Assembly: GCF_025362475.1 (NCBI RefSeq)
Contig: NZ_JANYGH010000059.1
Coordinates: forward strand, 1 to 64,000
Direction of reading: 5' to 3'
Length of the DNA: 64,000 nucleotides
DNA from: Mucilaginibacter sp.
Lineage (GTDB): Bacteria; Bacteroidota; Bacteroidia; Sphingobacteriales; Sphingobacteriaceae
Each line of letters begins with the position of its first letter. Within the stretch, counting starts at the first letter, position 1. A program made the position numbers and the translations under genes. This document shows, one piece after another, positions 18,326 through 27,767 of the stretch. The notes beneath the pieces were generated by a model. It made no database searches. It was given only the letters and a program-made list of their open reading frames with translations, and had not been told where the DNA came from.

Positions 18326-19507
18326 TTATTCGTACTCAAAAACGCCAAACTCCGATGTGATGGTTACTTTTTTAGTTTCTGCCTTTTCAACACGCCCGAT
18401 GATCTGCGCATCAACACCAAAGCTTTGAGATATTTTAATCAGATCTTCTGCTATTGCATCGGGTACATACAGCTCCATACGGTGCCCCATGTTAAATACC
18501 TTGTACATTTCCTGCCAGCTGGTTTTTGACTCCTCCTGGATAAGCTTAAACAGCGGTGGAACCGGGAACAGGTTATCTTTTATAATATGAAGTTCATCAA
18601 TAAAATGTAGCACCTTAGTTTGCGCGCCGCCACTGCAATGTACCATGCCGTTTATCTGGCTGCGATATTTATCAAGCATCGCCTTAATGATAGGTGCATA
18701 AGTACGTGTAGCGCTTAAAACCAGTTTACCTGCGGTTATACTTTGGCCATTCCCGATGTCAACAAGATCCGTCAGGTTTTTACTGCCGCTAAAAATGAGA
18801 TCATAAGGGATAGCCGCGTCATAACTCTCTGGGTATTTATCGGCAATGGTTTTATTGAACACATCATGGCGGGCAGATGTTAGTCCGTTTGAACCCATGC
18901 CGCCGTTATATTCTTTTTCATAAGTGGCTTGTCCGTATGAGGCCAGGCCAACTATAACGTTGCCAGGTTGGATGCGGTGATTAGAGATAACATCTTCACG
19001 CTTCATGCGGCAGGTTACCGTAGAGTCGACTATAATGGTGCGTACAAGGTCGCCAACATCGGCAGTTTCGCCCCCGGTTGAGTAAATGCCAATGCCGGCA
19101 TCGCGCAGTTCGGTTAATATTTCTTCGGTGCCGTTAATGATGGCTGCAATCACATCACCCGGAATCAGGTTTTTGTTGCGGCCAATGGTTGATGATAGCA
19201 GGATATTATCAATAGCGCCTACGCAAAGCAGGTCGTCAAGATTCATGATGATGGCATCCTGGGCAATGCCGCGCCATACAGATATGTCGCCGGTTTCTTT
19301 CCAGTAAGTATACGCCAGTGACGATTTTGTGCCCGCACCGTCGGCATGCATAATATTGCAGTATTCCGCGTCGTTGGTTAAAATATCTGGTACTATTTTA
19401 CAAAAGGCCTTTGGGAAAATGCCCTTATCAATGTTTTTAATGGCATTATGTACATCATCTTTTGAGGCGGATACACCTCTTTGATCATATCTTTGCGAAG
19501 AAATCAT
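18326..19507 (-). CDS. purM: phosphoribosylformylglycinamidine cyclo-ligase (AIR synthase)
   Basis: The 393-aa enzyme closes the imidazole ring in purine synthesis, turning FGAM into AIR with ATP. It shows the AIR-synthase signature HADGAGTKSSLAY near residues 55-70, the metal/ATP region MNLDDLLCVGA, GGETADVGD near 145, SYGQATYEKEYNGGMGSNGL and the C-terminal FNMGHRMELY. It is of the longer Bacteroidota form. I start it at the ATG at 19507, not the TTG 6 bp further up. A canonical promoter box TATATTTG (19511-19518) ends only 3 nt before the ATG, so the TTG would lie inside the box. The mRNA is probably leaderless. purL lies elsewhere, at 48 kb. Confidence 0.95.
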   Translation of the reverse strand: MISSQRYDQRGVSASKDDVHNAIKNIDKGIFPKAFCKIVPDILTNDAEYCNIMHADGAGTKSSLAYTYWKETGDISVWRGIAQDAIIMNLDDLLCVGAIDNILLSSTIGRNKNLIPGDVIAAIINGTEEILTELRDAGIGIYSTGGETADVGDLVRTIIVDSTVTCRMKREDVISNHRIQPGNVIVGLASYGQATYEKEYNGGMGSNGLTSARHDVFNKTIADKYPESYDAAIPYDLIFSGSKNLTDLVDIGNGQSITAGKLVLSATRTYAPIIKAMLDKYRSQINGMVHCSGGAQTKVLHFIDELHIIKDNLFPVPPLFKLIQEESKTSWQEMYKVFNMGHRMELYVPDAIAEDLIKISQSFGVDAQIIGRVEKAETKKVTITSEFGVFEYE

Positions 19508-19510
19508 GGG

Positions 19511-19542
19511 CAAATATAAATTAATCGTACACGAATCTCAAA
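19511..19542 (-). promoter_or_regulatory. purM promoter, nearly abutting the start codon
   Basis: On the minus strand TTTG (19542-19539), a 20-nt spacer and TATATTTG (19518-19511) match the Bacteroidota -33/-7 consensus exactly. Three bases (CCC) separate the -7 box from the ATG. Confidence 0.8.
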
Positions 19543-19693
19543 TAAACAAATAAACACGAATTTTACGAATGGGAACGAATTGCCACCAATTTAAGAAATA
19601 CGGGTTTTACAAATGGGTTGAAGTGTGGGGAATGTTTTTCAAAATGTATAACTTGCCATGTGCGGTGGAATTGGTGTTAATTCGACTTAATTC

Positions 19694-21484
19694 GTGAAAT
19701 CTGTGTTGATATTAAAATCCATCTCCTATAAAATAAACCGCTGGCGCCTTAGGCGAAACAGCCAGCGTAACTTTTTAATTTATTGCAGTGTGTTTGTGGG
19801 CTTTTTTGGAGGCCTTGCAGCCATCGCGTTAAAGTTTCTGGTGCATTTTATGGAGGATGTGAGCCACAGCATCTCATCGCACCTGTATTATCATATCGCT
19901 TATGTGTTTTTGCCCGCACTGGGTATTTTTTTGGCCGTAGCCTGGCAGCATCTCATCAACCGCGATAAAATTCAAAAAGGCATAGGCAGTATTTTGGTCA
20001 ATATTAAAAAGAACAGATCAAACATCAGGGTAAATAATATTTACTCGCATATAGTAACCAGTTCGTTAACCGTGGGCTTTGGTGGCTCGGCAGGTTTGGA
20101 AGCACCCATTGTGGCTACCGGTGCCGCCATAGGCTCCAATGTGGGCAAATTTTTTAAACTCAGTCCCTACGAAAAAACGGTATTACTGGCTGCAGGAGCG
20201 TCGGCTGGCATAGCGGCAGTATTCAACAGCCCTATAGCGGGGGTATTGTTCTCATTGGAGATATTAATAGGCGAGATAACCATACCTACATTTATACCTT
20301 TATTGATAGCATCAGCTACAGGTGTGGTGGTTTCTAAATTATTATATTCTGGTCAGCTTTTTCACCTGGTTACCGAGGGCTGGGTAGTTACTGCAATTCC
20401 TTTTTATATTTTGCTAGGCTTGTTTAGCGGATGGATGGCCTTATATATTAATAAGGTAGGCGGCAAACTGGAGGGCGGTATCCTGAAAAAACAAAACCGC
20501 TATGTGCGGGCACTTTTGGGCGGCTTGTTTTTAGGGGGTATTATTATGCTATTTCCGCAGCTTTTTGGCGAGGGTTACCATTACCTGCAGGAGATTTTGA
20601 ATGGCAATATTGATGCCCTAAAAGATGAATCATTATTTGCTGACTGGCTTTCTCAGCCGATGCTCATGATCCTGTTTATCGCGTCGCTGGTGTTTATGAA
20701 AATCATAGCGGCAGGTATCACCTTAGGCTCGGGCGGTAATGGTGGTTCATTTGCGCCTACCATGTTCACCGGCGCGTTTTTAGGTTTGCTGGTGGCTTAT
20801 AGTGTAAATGCAACAGGGCTTATTCATTTAAATACCAGTAATTTTATTGCTGTAGGTATGGCCGGGGCATTAAGCGGCGTACTGCACGCGCCCCTCACCG
20901 CCATATTTTTGATTGCCGAAATAACCGGGGGGTATGTTTTATTTATTCCGCTGATGATTGTATCCTCTATCTCCTACATTATATCGCGGTTGTCGTCGCC
21001 ACATAATATATACTGGCAGCACCTTATTCATGAGCAAAACATTCATCCTGGACAGGATTATAGTATGCTGAATGCCATTACGCTTGATAGTGTTATCAAT
21101 AGAAAATACACTGCGGTTGACAAGCAAACAACAGTTAATGATTTTTATAAGATTTTGGCGGTAACCGATGCCAATATTTTCCCCGTATTGAAAGATGATG
21201 GCCGGCTGGAAGGTGTAGTGCTGATTGATGACATTCGCCGCCGCCTGTTTAACCAGGAGATAGCCGATAATACCATTGCCGATATCATGATTGTACCGCC
21301 AACAATAATTGACTATGAGCAGCCAGCCAGCAGCGTAATGGAAACCTTTGATGCCATAGATGTATGGCAGCTTCCGGTAACAAAAGATAACTTGTTTATT
21401 GGCTTTATATCCAAGTCGGCCCTGTTAAGTAAGTATCGTGAGGCAATTATTGAGCAGCATAAGGCGAGTGATTTATTTGCATAA
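19694..21484 (+). CDS. ClC-type chloride channel/antiporter with C-terminal CBS pair
   Basis: This voltage-gated ClC-family membrane protein of about 596 aa has ten or more hydrophobic segments over residues 25-430. It shows ClC pore motifs GFGGSAGLEAP near 120-130 (with the gating-type Glu), GIAAVFNSPIAGVLF near 165 and GSGGNGGSFAPTMFTGA near 350. Two CBS domains fill the cytoplasmic C-terminus, about 455-585. It moves chloride or a similar anion across the inner membrane, perhaps coupled to protons; the CBS pair may sense nucleotides. No ATG is usable near the N-terminus. GTG at 19694 is the longest start, and GTG 19703 or TTG 19706 are alternatives. Confidence 0.93.
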   Translation: MKSVLILKSISYKINRWRLRRNSQRNFLIYCSVFVGFFGGLAAIALKFLVHFMEDVSHSISSHLYYHIAYVFLPALGIFLAVAWQHLINRDKIQKGIGSILVNIKKNRSNIRVNNIYSHIVTSSLTVGFGGSAGLEAPIVATGAAIGSNVGKFFKLSPYEKTVLLAAGASAGIAAVFNSPIAGVLFSLEILIGEITIPTFIPLLIASATGVVVSKLLYSGQLFHLVTEGWVVTAIPFYILLGLFSGWMALYINKVGGKLEGGILKKQNRYVRALLGGLFLGGIIMLFPQLFGEGYHYLQEILNGNIDALKDESLFADWLSQPMLMILFIASLVFMKIIAAGITLGSGGNGGSFAPTMFTGAFLGLLVAYSVNATGLIHLNTSNFIAVGMAGALSGVLHAPLTAIFLIAEITGGYVLFIPLMIVSSISYIISRLSSPHNIYWQHLIHEQNIHPGQDYSMLNAITLDSVINRKYTAVDKQTTVNDFYKILAVTDANIFPVLKDDGRLEGVVLIDDIRRRLFNQEIADNTIADIMIVPPTIIDYEQPASSVMETFDAIDVWQLPVTKDNLFIGFISKSALLSKYREAIIEQHKASDLFA

Positions 21485-21631
21485 ATTATACACTAATTTC
21501 ACGAATAAAGACGAATGCCACTAAGCAGGTCGCCGAGGGGGCACACAGAGCAAACTTGAAAGCCTTACACATTGTAAGCGGTCTCTTGGTCCCTTTTCAA
21601 GGAGATGGTGAAGAGACAGAAAGGGGGCGAA

Positions 21632-21666
21632 ACAAAAATGCCACTAACTCAACATTAGTGGCATTA
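21632..21666 (-). terminator. terminator of the 65-aa membrane protein gene
   Basis: The exact 11-bp arms AATGCCACTAA and TTAGTGGCATT have a 7-nt loop and, on the minus strand, are followed by TTTTTG. It lies about 20 bp beyond the stop. Confidence 0.8.
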
Positions 21667-21685
21667 GCAAATTGAATTAATTATA

Positions 21686-21883
21686 TTACCGTTTTTGGTT
21701 CTTGCTTGAAGTTGTGGTGACTATTATGAATACCAGTAATGAGGTAATAACCATCATAGCGCCTACAATAGCAAAGGTTTTATCATGCGTTACGGGATGC
21801 ATTCGTCTGTCTCCAAAATACATTGATATAGAAAGAAAACCTATAACTAAAACAAACAGACATAAAAATTTTATGATTTTCAT
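21686..21883 (-). CDS. small two-segment membrane protein, unknown function
   Basis: The 65-aa protein has two hydrophobic segments (IIKFLCLFVLVIGFLSISMY and FAIVGAMMVITSLLVFIIV). They are joined by a charged loop with FGDRRMHPVTHDK, and the C-terminus is basic. Because it has an ATG start, codon use like its neighbours and its own downstream terminator, I accept it as real. No family is recognised. Confidence 0.6.
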   Translation of the reverse strand: MKIIKFLCLFVLVIGFLSISMYFGDRRMHPVTHDKTFAIVGAMMVITSLLVFIIVTTTSSKNQKR

Positions 21884-21979
21884 TGCATTTTATTTCAATT
21901 CAATTTGCGGTTTTTAGTCCCTATTAATATGATTCGGGAAAATTTGTTTTTATTTCAATTCGTGAAGTTAGTGGAGTGA

Positions 21980-24154
21980 TTATTTGATGAATAGCAACTC
22001 CCTAAACTTAGGCAGCGGCCACATGCCGTCATCAACTAATTGCTCCAGCTTATCAACCCGGTAACGGATTGGCGCGAAGAATGATTTTACCTTTTCATCG
22101 TAATCAATAGCACGCTGGCGGATATCTTCAATGATATTTGCTTTTTTGCGCTCTTCAACCATGTGATCAACATTGGTTTTAATAAAGTTCACATGCTCAG
22201 ATATCTTATTGATAATGTCCATTTGAGCCTCATAAGTTGAGGGGGCCATGCCAAGGTCTTTTAGTCCTTTTACATTTTCAACCAGTTTGGTTTGATAAGC
22301 GATCGCCGCCGGGATGATCACGTTGAGTACCAGTTCACCCATTACGCGGGCTTCTATCTGTAGTTTTTTGTAGAAGCTATCTAATAATATCTCGTGGCGG
22401 GCATGAGCCTCACGTGGCGTAAATACGCCGGTTTCGGCAAACAGTACTTCCGCTTTTTCTGATAAAAATGCATCAAGCGCTTTCGGGGTAGTTTTTATAT
22501 TGGCTAAGCCACGTTTTTCGGCTTCTTTTTCCCATTCATCGCTGTAACCATTGCCCTCAAAACGGATATTTTTTGATTCCTTGATGTATTTTTTAATAAC
22601 GATTAATAAGGCAAGATCCTTCTTTTCGCCTTTTTTTATCAGCTTATCAACATCATATTTGAACTTTTTAAGCTGATCGGCCACAATAAGGTTCAAAATG
22701 GTCATTGGGCTGGCCGAATTGGCTGAAGAACCCACTGCCCTTAACTCAAACTTATTACCGGTGAAAGCAAAAGGCGATGTACGGTTACGGTCGGTATTAT
22801 CAGGAAATATTTGTGGGATCTTGGGGATGCCCTGCCATAATAAATTATCCTCTTTTATTTTTTTGCTGATCCTGGAGGTTTCTATCTCATCCAGTACATC
22901 ATTTAGCTGGCTGCCCAGGAAAATAGATATAATGGCAGGAGGGGCTTCATTAGCGCCAAGGCGGTGGTCATTATTCACCGATGCAATGGATGCCCTCAGG
23001 AGGTCGGCATGTTCATAAACCGCTTTTATGGTATTCACAAAAAACGTAAGGAACATGAGGTTGTTCTTTGGCGTTTTTCCTGGCGATAACAGGTTTTTAC
23101 CGGTATTGGTAATCAGCGACCAGTTATTATGCTTGCCCGATCCGTTGATGCCGGCGTATGGCTTTTCGTGCAGTAACACCTTAAAGTTATGTCGCCTGGC
23201 TACGCGGTCCATCAAGTCCATTAGTAATTGGTTATGATCAATGGCCAGGTTTATTTCCTCATAAATAGGGGCGCATTCAAACTGTGACGGTGCAACCTCA
23301 TTATGGCGTGTTTTTAATGGGATGCCCAATAATAGGGCTTCGGCTTCCATATCCTGCATGTAGGCATATACCCGGCCTGGTATCGCGCCAAAGTAATGAT
23401 CTTCCAGCTGCTGGTTTTTGGCCGAGATATGACCAAAAAGGGTACGGCCGGTTAAATACATATCCGGGCGCGCATTAAATAAGGCGATATCAACTAAAAA
23501 ATATTCCTGCTCTAAACCTAAAGAGGCATTTACCTTCTCAATTCCTTTATCAAAAAAGTGGCAAACATCCACCGCTGCTTTGTCTAAAACGTTCAAAGCC
23601 TTTAATAATGGTACTTTATAATCCAGCGCCTCGCCGGTGTATGATACAAATACGGTGGGTATACATAAAGTACGCGCCATTAAAAACGCGGGCGATGAAG
23701 GATCCCAGGCGGTATAGCCCCGGGCCTCAAAGGTATTGCGGATGCCGCCACTCGGGAAACTGGATGCATCCGGTTCCTGTTGAGATAAAGCATCGCCGCT
23801 AAAACGCTCAATTGCGCCGCCATCGGCAGTGGGTTCAAAAAAAGCGTCGTGTTTTTCGGCTGTTGTGCCGGTAAGTGGTTGAAACCAGTGTGTATAGTGT
23901 GTTGCTCCTTTGCCCAAAGCCCATGATTTCATGGCAGATGCTATTTGTTCTGCCAAATCACGTGGGATAGGTTCGCCTTTTTCAATAGAATTAACAATGC
24001 CCTGGTATGCTTCTGTTGAAAGGTATTCCTTCATTTTCTTTTTATCAAAAACATTGGCACCAAAATAATCAGAGATTTTTGCAGCAGGTGGTTTAACTTC
24101 AGGTATGGTTCTGCTCAGAACGTCCTGCAGTGCTTTAAATCGAATGTTAGACAT
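21980..24154 (-). CDS. glnN: glutamine synthetase type III (GSIII)
   Basis: The 724-aa enzyme makes glutamine from glutamate, ammonia and ATP. Its length and sequence match the dodecameric GSIII family, the usual form in Bacteroidota. Visible family motifs are RHNEVAPSQFECAP near residues 285-298, HEKPYAGINGSGKHNNWS near 330 and ANEAPPAIISIFLG near 395. The N-terminal FGANVF is also typical. It is divergent from the ammonium transporter gene at 24765 across a 610-bp AT-rich gap, so shared nitrogen control is plausible. It ends shortly before the 65-aa membrane protein gene on the same strand. Confidence 0.97.
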   Translation of the reverse strand: MSNIRFKALQDVLSRTIPEVKPPAAKISDYFGANVFDKKKMKEYLSTEAYQGIVNSIEKGEPIPRDLAEQIASAMKSWALGKGATHYTHWFQPLTGTTAEKHDAFFEPTADGGAIERFSGDALSQQEPDASSFPSGGIRNTFEARGYTAWDPSSPAFLMARTLCIPTVFVSYTGEALDYKVPLLKALNVLDKAAVDVCHFFDKGIEKVNASLGLEQEYFLVDIALFNARPDMYLTGRTLFGHISAKNQQLEDHYFGAIPGRVYAYMQDMEAEALLLGIPLKTRHNEVAPSQFECAPIYEEINLAIDHNQLLMDLMDRVARRHNFKVLLHEKPYAGINGSGKHNNWSLITNTGKNLLSPGKTPKNNLMFLTFFVNTIKAVYEHADLLRASIASVNNDHRLGANEAPPAIISIFLGSQLNDVLDEIETSRISKKIKEDNLLWQGIPKIPQIFPDNTDRNRTSPFAFTGNKFELRAVGSSANSASPMTILNLIVADQLKKFKYDVDKLIKKGEKKDLALLIVIKKYIKESKNIRFEGNGYSDEWEKEAEKRGLANIKTTPKALDAFLSEKAEVLFAETGVFTPREAHARHEILLDSFYKKLQIEARVMGELVLNVIIPAAIAYQTKLVENVKGLKDLGMAPSTYEAQMDIINKISEHVNFIKTNVDHMVEERKKANIIEDIRQRAIDYDEKVKSFFAPIRYRVDKLEQLVDDGMWPLPKFRELLFIK

Positions 24155-24764
24155 AATTATATGCGGTTTAAAATAAAGGCAAAATCAAAAATAGAACTAT
24201 CCTTTAAATAAGCATTAAAAATAATTGAAATATAATAGAGGGAAGTGATATACGGCAGCCTGATTTATAAATCATTTATATAATTGAAAGTTTATTTTTA
24301 TTACATAATGCCATAAAACTTACCTTTTGCGTTAATTTTTTAACTATTTTTAACTAAAACAGGTAAAAAATGGAACTTTAAGATTTAAATCATCTTATTT
24401 TTTGTGTTATTTTCATTTAATGTGAATTTATTGCGTTTTGTAATTTGAAATTCATTAAAATTTAATCTGTTTTTAACTTTTGAATTATGATTTTTATAAT
24501 TTTTACACTTTTTGTGATCTTTTTTTTGTCGAAAATTTGTTATTGTTAAAAATACTACCTAATTTCAGGAAATAATTTACAGAAACCCTATAAATATTAT
24601 ATTTTTTACAAAAGGAATGTAGATTTTATAGGTCAAAACCTAAAGAGTGTGTTTTTGAGAGTTAATTCTGGATAATTTATCCCTTGCAATCAAACAAATT
24701 AACAATACGACAATCAAACTAAAATTAAACTATTAAAAAACAATCAAACTAAATTAAAAAACAA
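24155..24764. other. 610-bp AT-rich divergent intergenic region between glnN and amt
   Basis: The region contains no open reading frame worth calling and no long palindrome. It is very AT-rich, with runs such as ttttttaactatttttaact. The last 60 bp before amt hold a partial repeat of caatcaaactaaa (about 24712-24722, 24741-24754). It must carry both promoters, but I cannot single out a convincing TAnnTTTG box. Confidence 0.5.
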
Positions 24765-26387
24765 ATGAAAGTAAGTTCTACAAAATTAGACCTCCTAAGT
24801 TCAGTCCGGCAGCTGACACGAGAGAAATGGGCGCTGGGTGCTACCATTCTAACAGGAAAAATGATTGGCCTATTGCTGGTATTTGCAGCAATGATGGTTC
24901 TGCCAGGTGTATTTGGCACATCGGCACATGCTGCCGATACATACACCGCTCATGAAACCACGTTAATTAATACAGTTAACACGGTTTGGACGCTGGTTGC
25001 AGCCTTTTTAGTATTTGGTATGCAGGCTGGTTTCGTTATGCTTGAAGCAGGCTTTGCCCGCAAACGCGAAACGGTGAACGTTTTAATGGAGTGTATTTTT
25101 GATACTTGCCTTTGTGGTTTGTTATTTTATGCCATAGGTTATGCCTTTATGTTTGGTAATGGTAACGGTTTCATTGGCTGGGGTGGATTGGGTGCTGATG
25201 GTAAAACCATCACTAACTGGTTCTTCCTGCAAAACACACCTGATACTTACGGTTCAACAGGTATCCCTGTTTTGGCACACTGGATATTCCAGTACGCTTT
25301 TGCTGATACTTGCTCAACTATTGTTTCTGGTGCAATGATTGGTCGTACCAGCTTCCGTGGCGATATTTTGTACAGTATAGGTATTACAGGTTTTATTTAC
25401 CCAATAATTGGTCACTGGGCCTGGGGACCGGATGGTTTCCTTGCAACAATGGGGACTTCAGGCTTCTTAGCTCACATCAGCGCTCAGCCTTTCCGTGATT
25501 TTGCAGGTTCAACAGTGGTACACACTATTGGTGGTGTAGCTTCATTGGCGGGTGCAATGGTATTAGGCCCACGGTTGGGTAGGATTTTTGCCCGTGATGA
25601 TAAAGAAAAAGGTGGATTACCTGCAGGTCATAACTTATTGGTAGCTGCAGTGGGTGGTTTCATCCTGTGGTTTGGCTGGTACGGTTTTAACCCTGGTTCT
25701 ACTTTATCTGCAATGGATATGCAGGGTATTGGCCGTGTTGCTGCCAACACTACGCTTGCTGCCTGCGCCGGTGGTTTCACTGCTATGCTTGCTGCTTTAT
25801 GGTTTGGCCCAACCAAAGGTAAGTTTGATTTAGCTTTCACTATTAATGGTTTCCTTGCTGGTTTAGTTGCCATTACCTGCCCTTGCTACTGGGTAAGCCC
25901 GCTTGGTGCTATATTGCTTGGTGGTATATCTGGTTTCATTATTTTTGGTGGTGTTTATTTGATCGAATGGTTCCGTATCGACGATCCGGTTGGTGCAGTA
26001 TCTGTACACGGTTTTAACGGTATCTGGGGTACATTATCATTAGGTTTATTTGCATCTGGCCAGTTTGGCGCTACAGGACCAACAGGAGCTGATAATTCAG
26101 CACCGGTTACAGGTTTATTTTACGGTGGCGGCTTTGGCGTACTTAAAGCACAAGCCATTGGTAGCTTTACCATTACAGCAGCTGTGTTTATAGTAACTTT
26201 TGCAATGATGTTTGTGATCAATAAATTAGGTCATCCATGGAAATTACGCATTGAAGAAGAAGGCGAAACAGGAGCCGGTGGTATCGATGTATTTGATCAC
26301 GGTATTGAAGTTTACCCGGTTCAGGATGACGAGATCAGCTTGAGCGGCCTTTTTGATAAAGGTGTAAAATCCCCAACTACAGTATAA
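24765..26387 (+). CDS. amt: ammonium transporter (Amt family) with extended N-terminus
   Basis: The 540-aa membrane protein conducts ammonium across the inner membrane. About 11 membrane segments start after an unusual N-terminal stretch of about 60 residues that itself holds a hydrophobic segment ending in TSAHAAD, a likely signal or first helix. The twin-histidine pore residues are in STVVHTIGG and SVHGFNG. The Amt signature lies around FGMQAGFVMLEAGFARK. The NVLMECIFDT and FQYAFADTCSTIVSGA segments resemble the plant-type/Amt1 branch, unlike the second Amt at 28.9 kb. It is upstream of a porin and divergent from glnN. No glnK/PII gene accompanies it. Confidence 0.95.
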   Translation: MKVSSTKLDLLSSVRQLTREKWALGATILTGKMIGLLLVFAAMMVLPGVFGTSAHAADTYTAHETTLINTVNTVWTLVAAFLVFGMQAGFVMLEAGFARKRETVNVLMECIFDTCLCGLLFYAIGYAFMFGNGNGFIGWGGLGADGKTITNWFFLQNTPDTYGSTGIPVLAHWIFQYAFADTCSTIVSGAMIGRTSFRGDILYSIGITGFIYPIIGHWAWGPDGFLATMGTSGFLAHISAQPFRDFAGSTVVHTIGGVASLAGAMVLGPRLGRIFARDDKEKGGLPAGHNLLVAAVGGFILWFGWYGFNPGSTLSAMDMQGIGRVAANTTLAACAGGFTAMLAALWFGPTKGKFDLAFTINGFLAGLVAITCPCYWVSPLGAILLGGISGFIIFGGVYLIEWFRIDDPVGAVSVHGFNGIWGTLSLGLFASGQFGATGPTGADNSAPVTGLFYGGGFGVLKAQAIGSFTITAAVFIVTFAMMFVINKLGHPWKLRIEEEGETGAGGIDVFDHGIEVYPVQDDEISLSGLFDKGVKSPTTV

Positions 26388-26402
26388 TAAAATTCTATAA
26401 TA

Positions 26403-26462
26403 CCTTGTGCGGTTGGTTAAATCATTACCGACATCTGTTTTACCATCCGCACAGGTATTTTT
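26403..26462 (+). terminator. candidate terminator after amt
   Basis: An imperfect stem between CCTTGTGCGGTTGG and CCATCCGCACAGG, with a loop of about 26 nt, is followed by TATTTTTC, about 15 bp beyond the stop. It may allow partial read-through into the porin gene. Confidence 0.5.
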
Positions 26463-26571
26463 CTTAATCTTTTAAATTTTAACCGCTTTACCTGAAGGCT
26501 ATGTTGTGCATTAGCTTAATGGGGAAGCTTTATTCAACCCAAATCAAATTCAAATCAATTAAATCGTTATC

Positions 26572-27642
26572 ATGAAAAAAACACTTTTACTTTTATCATT
26601 CTTAAGTATTGCCGCTTTTACGGTTAAAGCGCAGGACACGGTGAAGACCACTTCAGATGCTCCTTTGGTCATTTATGGCTCGGTAGATACTTATTACAAA
26701 TATGATTTTGCAAAGCGTCCCAATATTCAAACTTCTTTTGCCTCAGATCAAAATTCAGTATCTATCGGTATGATTGATCTGGGCTTGAAGAAAAAAGTGG
26801 GTAAAGCATCTTTTGTTGGCGAAATGTCTTTTGGTCCGCGTGGCCAGGAGCAATCAATTCCTGATGCGCTTTATGGCTCTTTACCAGCAGGAACCTCCAG
26901 CTATCATATTCAAAATTTATATGTTTCATATGATGTAACTGCGAGCTTTAATTTAACCGCAGGTTATATGGCAACATTTGTTGGTTACGAAGTTATTAGC
27001 CCGGCAGCCAATTTTAACTATTCTACATCATATTTGTTTAGTGCCGGCCCGTTCCAAAATGCAGGCTTTAAGGCAACTTACGCTTTCTCTGATAAAGTTA
27101 GCTTGATGGCTGGTGTGTTTAACGATAACTGGAATACCTACAAATCAAATTCAGGTACTCCGGAAGTATCAACCTTTGGTGCGCAGTTATTTTTAGCCCC
27201 TGTTAAAGGGTGGACAGCTTATATTAACCTGGCAAGCGGTAAATATTCTGGTACTGTATTGGATTTAACTACAGCTTACCAAATAACTGATGCCTTTAAA
27301 TTAGGCTTAAATGCTGCAAGAAAAACAGGTGCTGGCGCGTTAAATTATTATGGTTACGCGTTGTATCCGCAGTTGGCTGTTTCAAAAACAGTTACCTTTG
27401 GTTTAAGAGAAGAGTATTTTAAAGCAAAAGCAACAAACAGTGGTCCTGATATTGGTATTGCTCCGGGTAATTCAGTATTTGCTTCTACTTTAACTGCTAA
27501 TATTAAAGCTGGTCCTTTAAATTTCATACCAGAATTTAGGTTGGATCACACCAAAAATATAGATGGATTTGTTAAAAGTGACGGTTTAACCGGTACTAAA
27601 TCCGCTTCGCAATTTGTATTAGCGGCGGTATATTCTTTCTAA
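26572..27642 (+). CDS. outer-membrane beta-barrel porin (BBP2-like)
   Basis: The 356-aa protein has a signal peptide (cleavage after TVKAQ, residue about 21). Alternating amphipathic strands run throughout, with PLVIYGSVDTYYKYDF at the start of the barrel and a C-terminal FVLAAVYSF ending in Phe, as expected for outer-membrane insertion. The pattern GEMSFGPRGQ and LYVSYDVTASFNLTAGYMAT fits the putative beta-barrel porin-2 group. Its place just after amt suggests a role in nitrogen-compound entry, but this is only context. Confidence 0.85.
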   Translation: MKKTLLLLSFLSIAAFTVKAQDTVKTTSDAPLVIYGSVDTYYKYDFAKRPNIQTSFASDQNSVSIGMIDLGLKKKVGKASFVGEMSFGPRGQEQSIPDALYGSLPAGTSSYHIQNLYVSYDVTASFNLTAGYMATFVGYEVISPAANFNYSTSYLFSAGPFQNAGFKATYAFSDKVSLMAGVFNDNWNTYKSNSGTPEVSTFGAQLFLAPVKGWTAYINLASGKYSGTVLDLTTAYQITDAFKLGLNAARKTGAGALNYYGYALYPQLAVSKTVTFGLREEYFKAKATNSGPDIGIAPGNSVFASTLTANIKAGPLNFIPEFRLDHTKNIDGFVKSDGLTGTKSASQFVLAAVYSF

Positions 27643-27669
27643 AATTTACGTAAAGCAATATTTTTAGAA

Positions 27670-27699
27670 AAGCCTCCCGATAGCCGGGAGGCTTTTTAT
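27670..27699 (+). terminator. intrinsic terminator of the porin gene
   Basis: AAGCCTCCCGatagCCGGGAGGCTTTTTA forms a strong 9-bp stem with a T tract, 28 bp after the stop. Confidence 0.92.
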
Positions 27700-27767
27700 C
27701 TTTATAGCAAAAGCTGCATGCCCGGGTTAAATTTGGCGCAGCTGTTTATAATACTTATTTTAAACGT

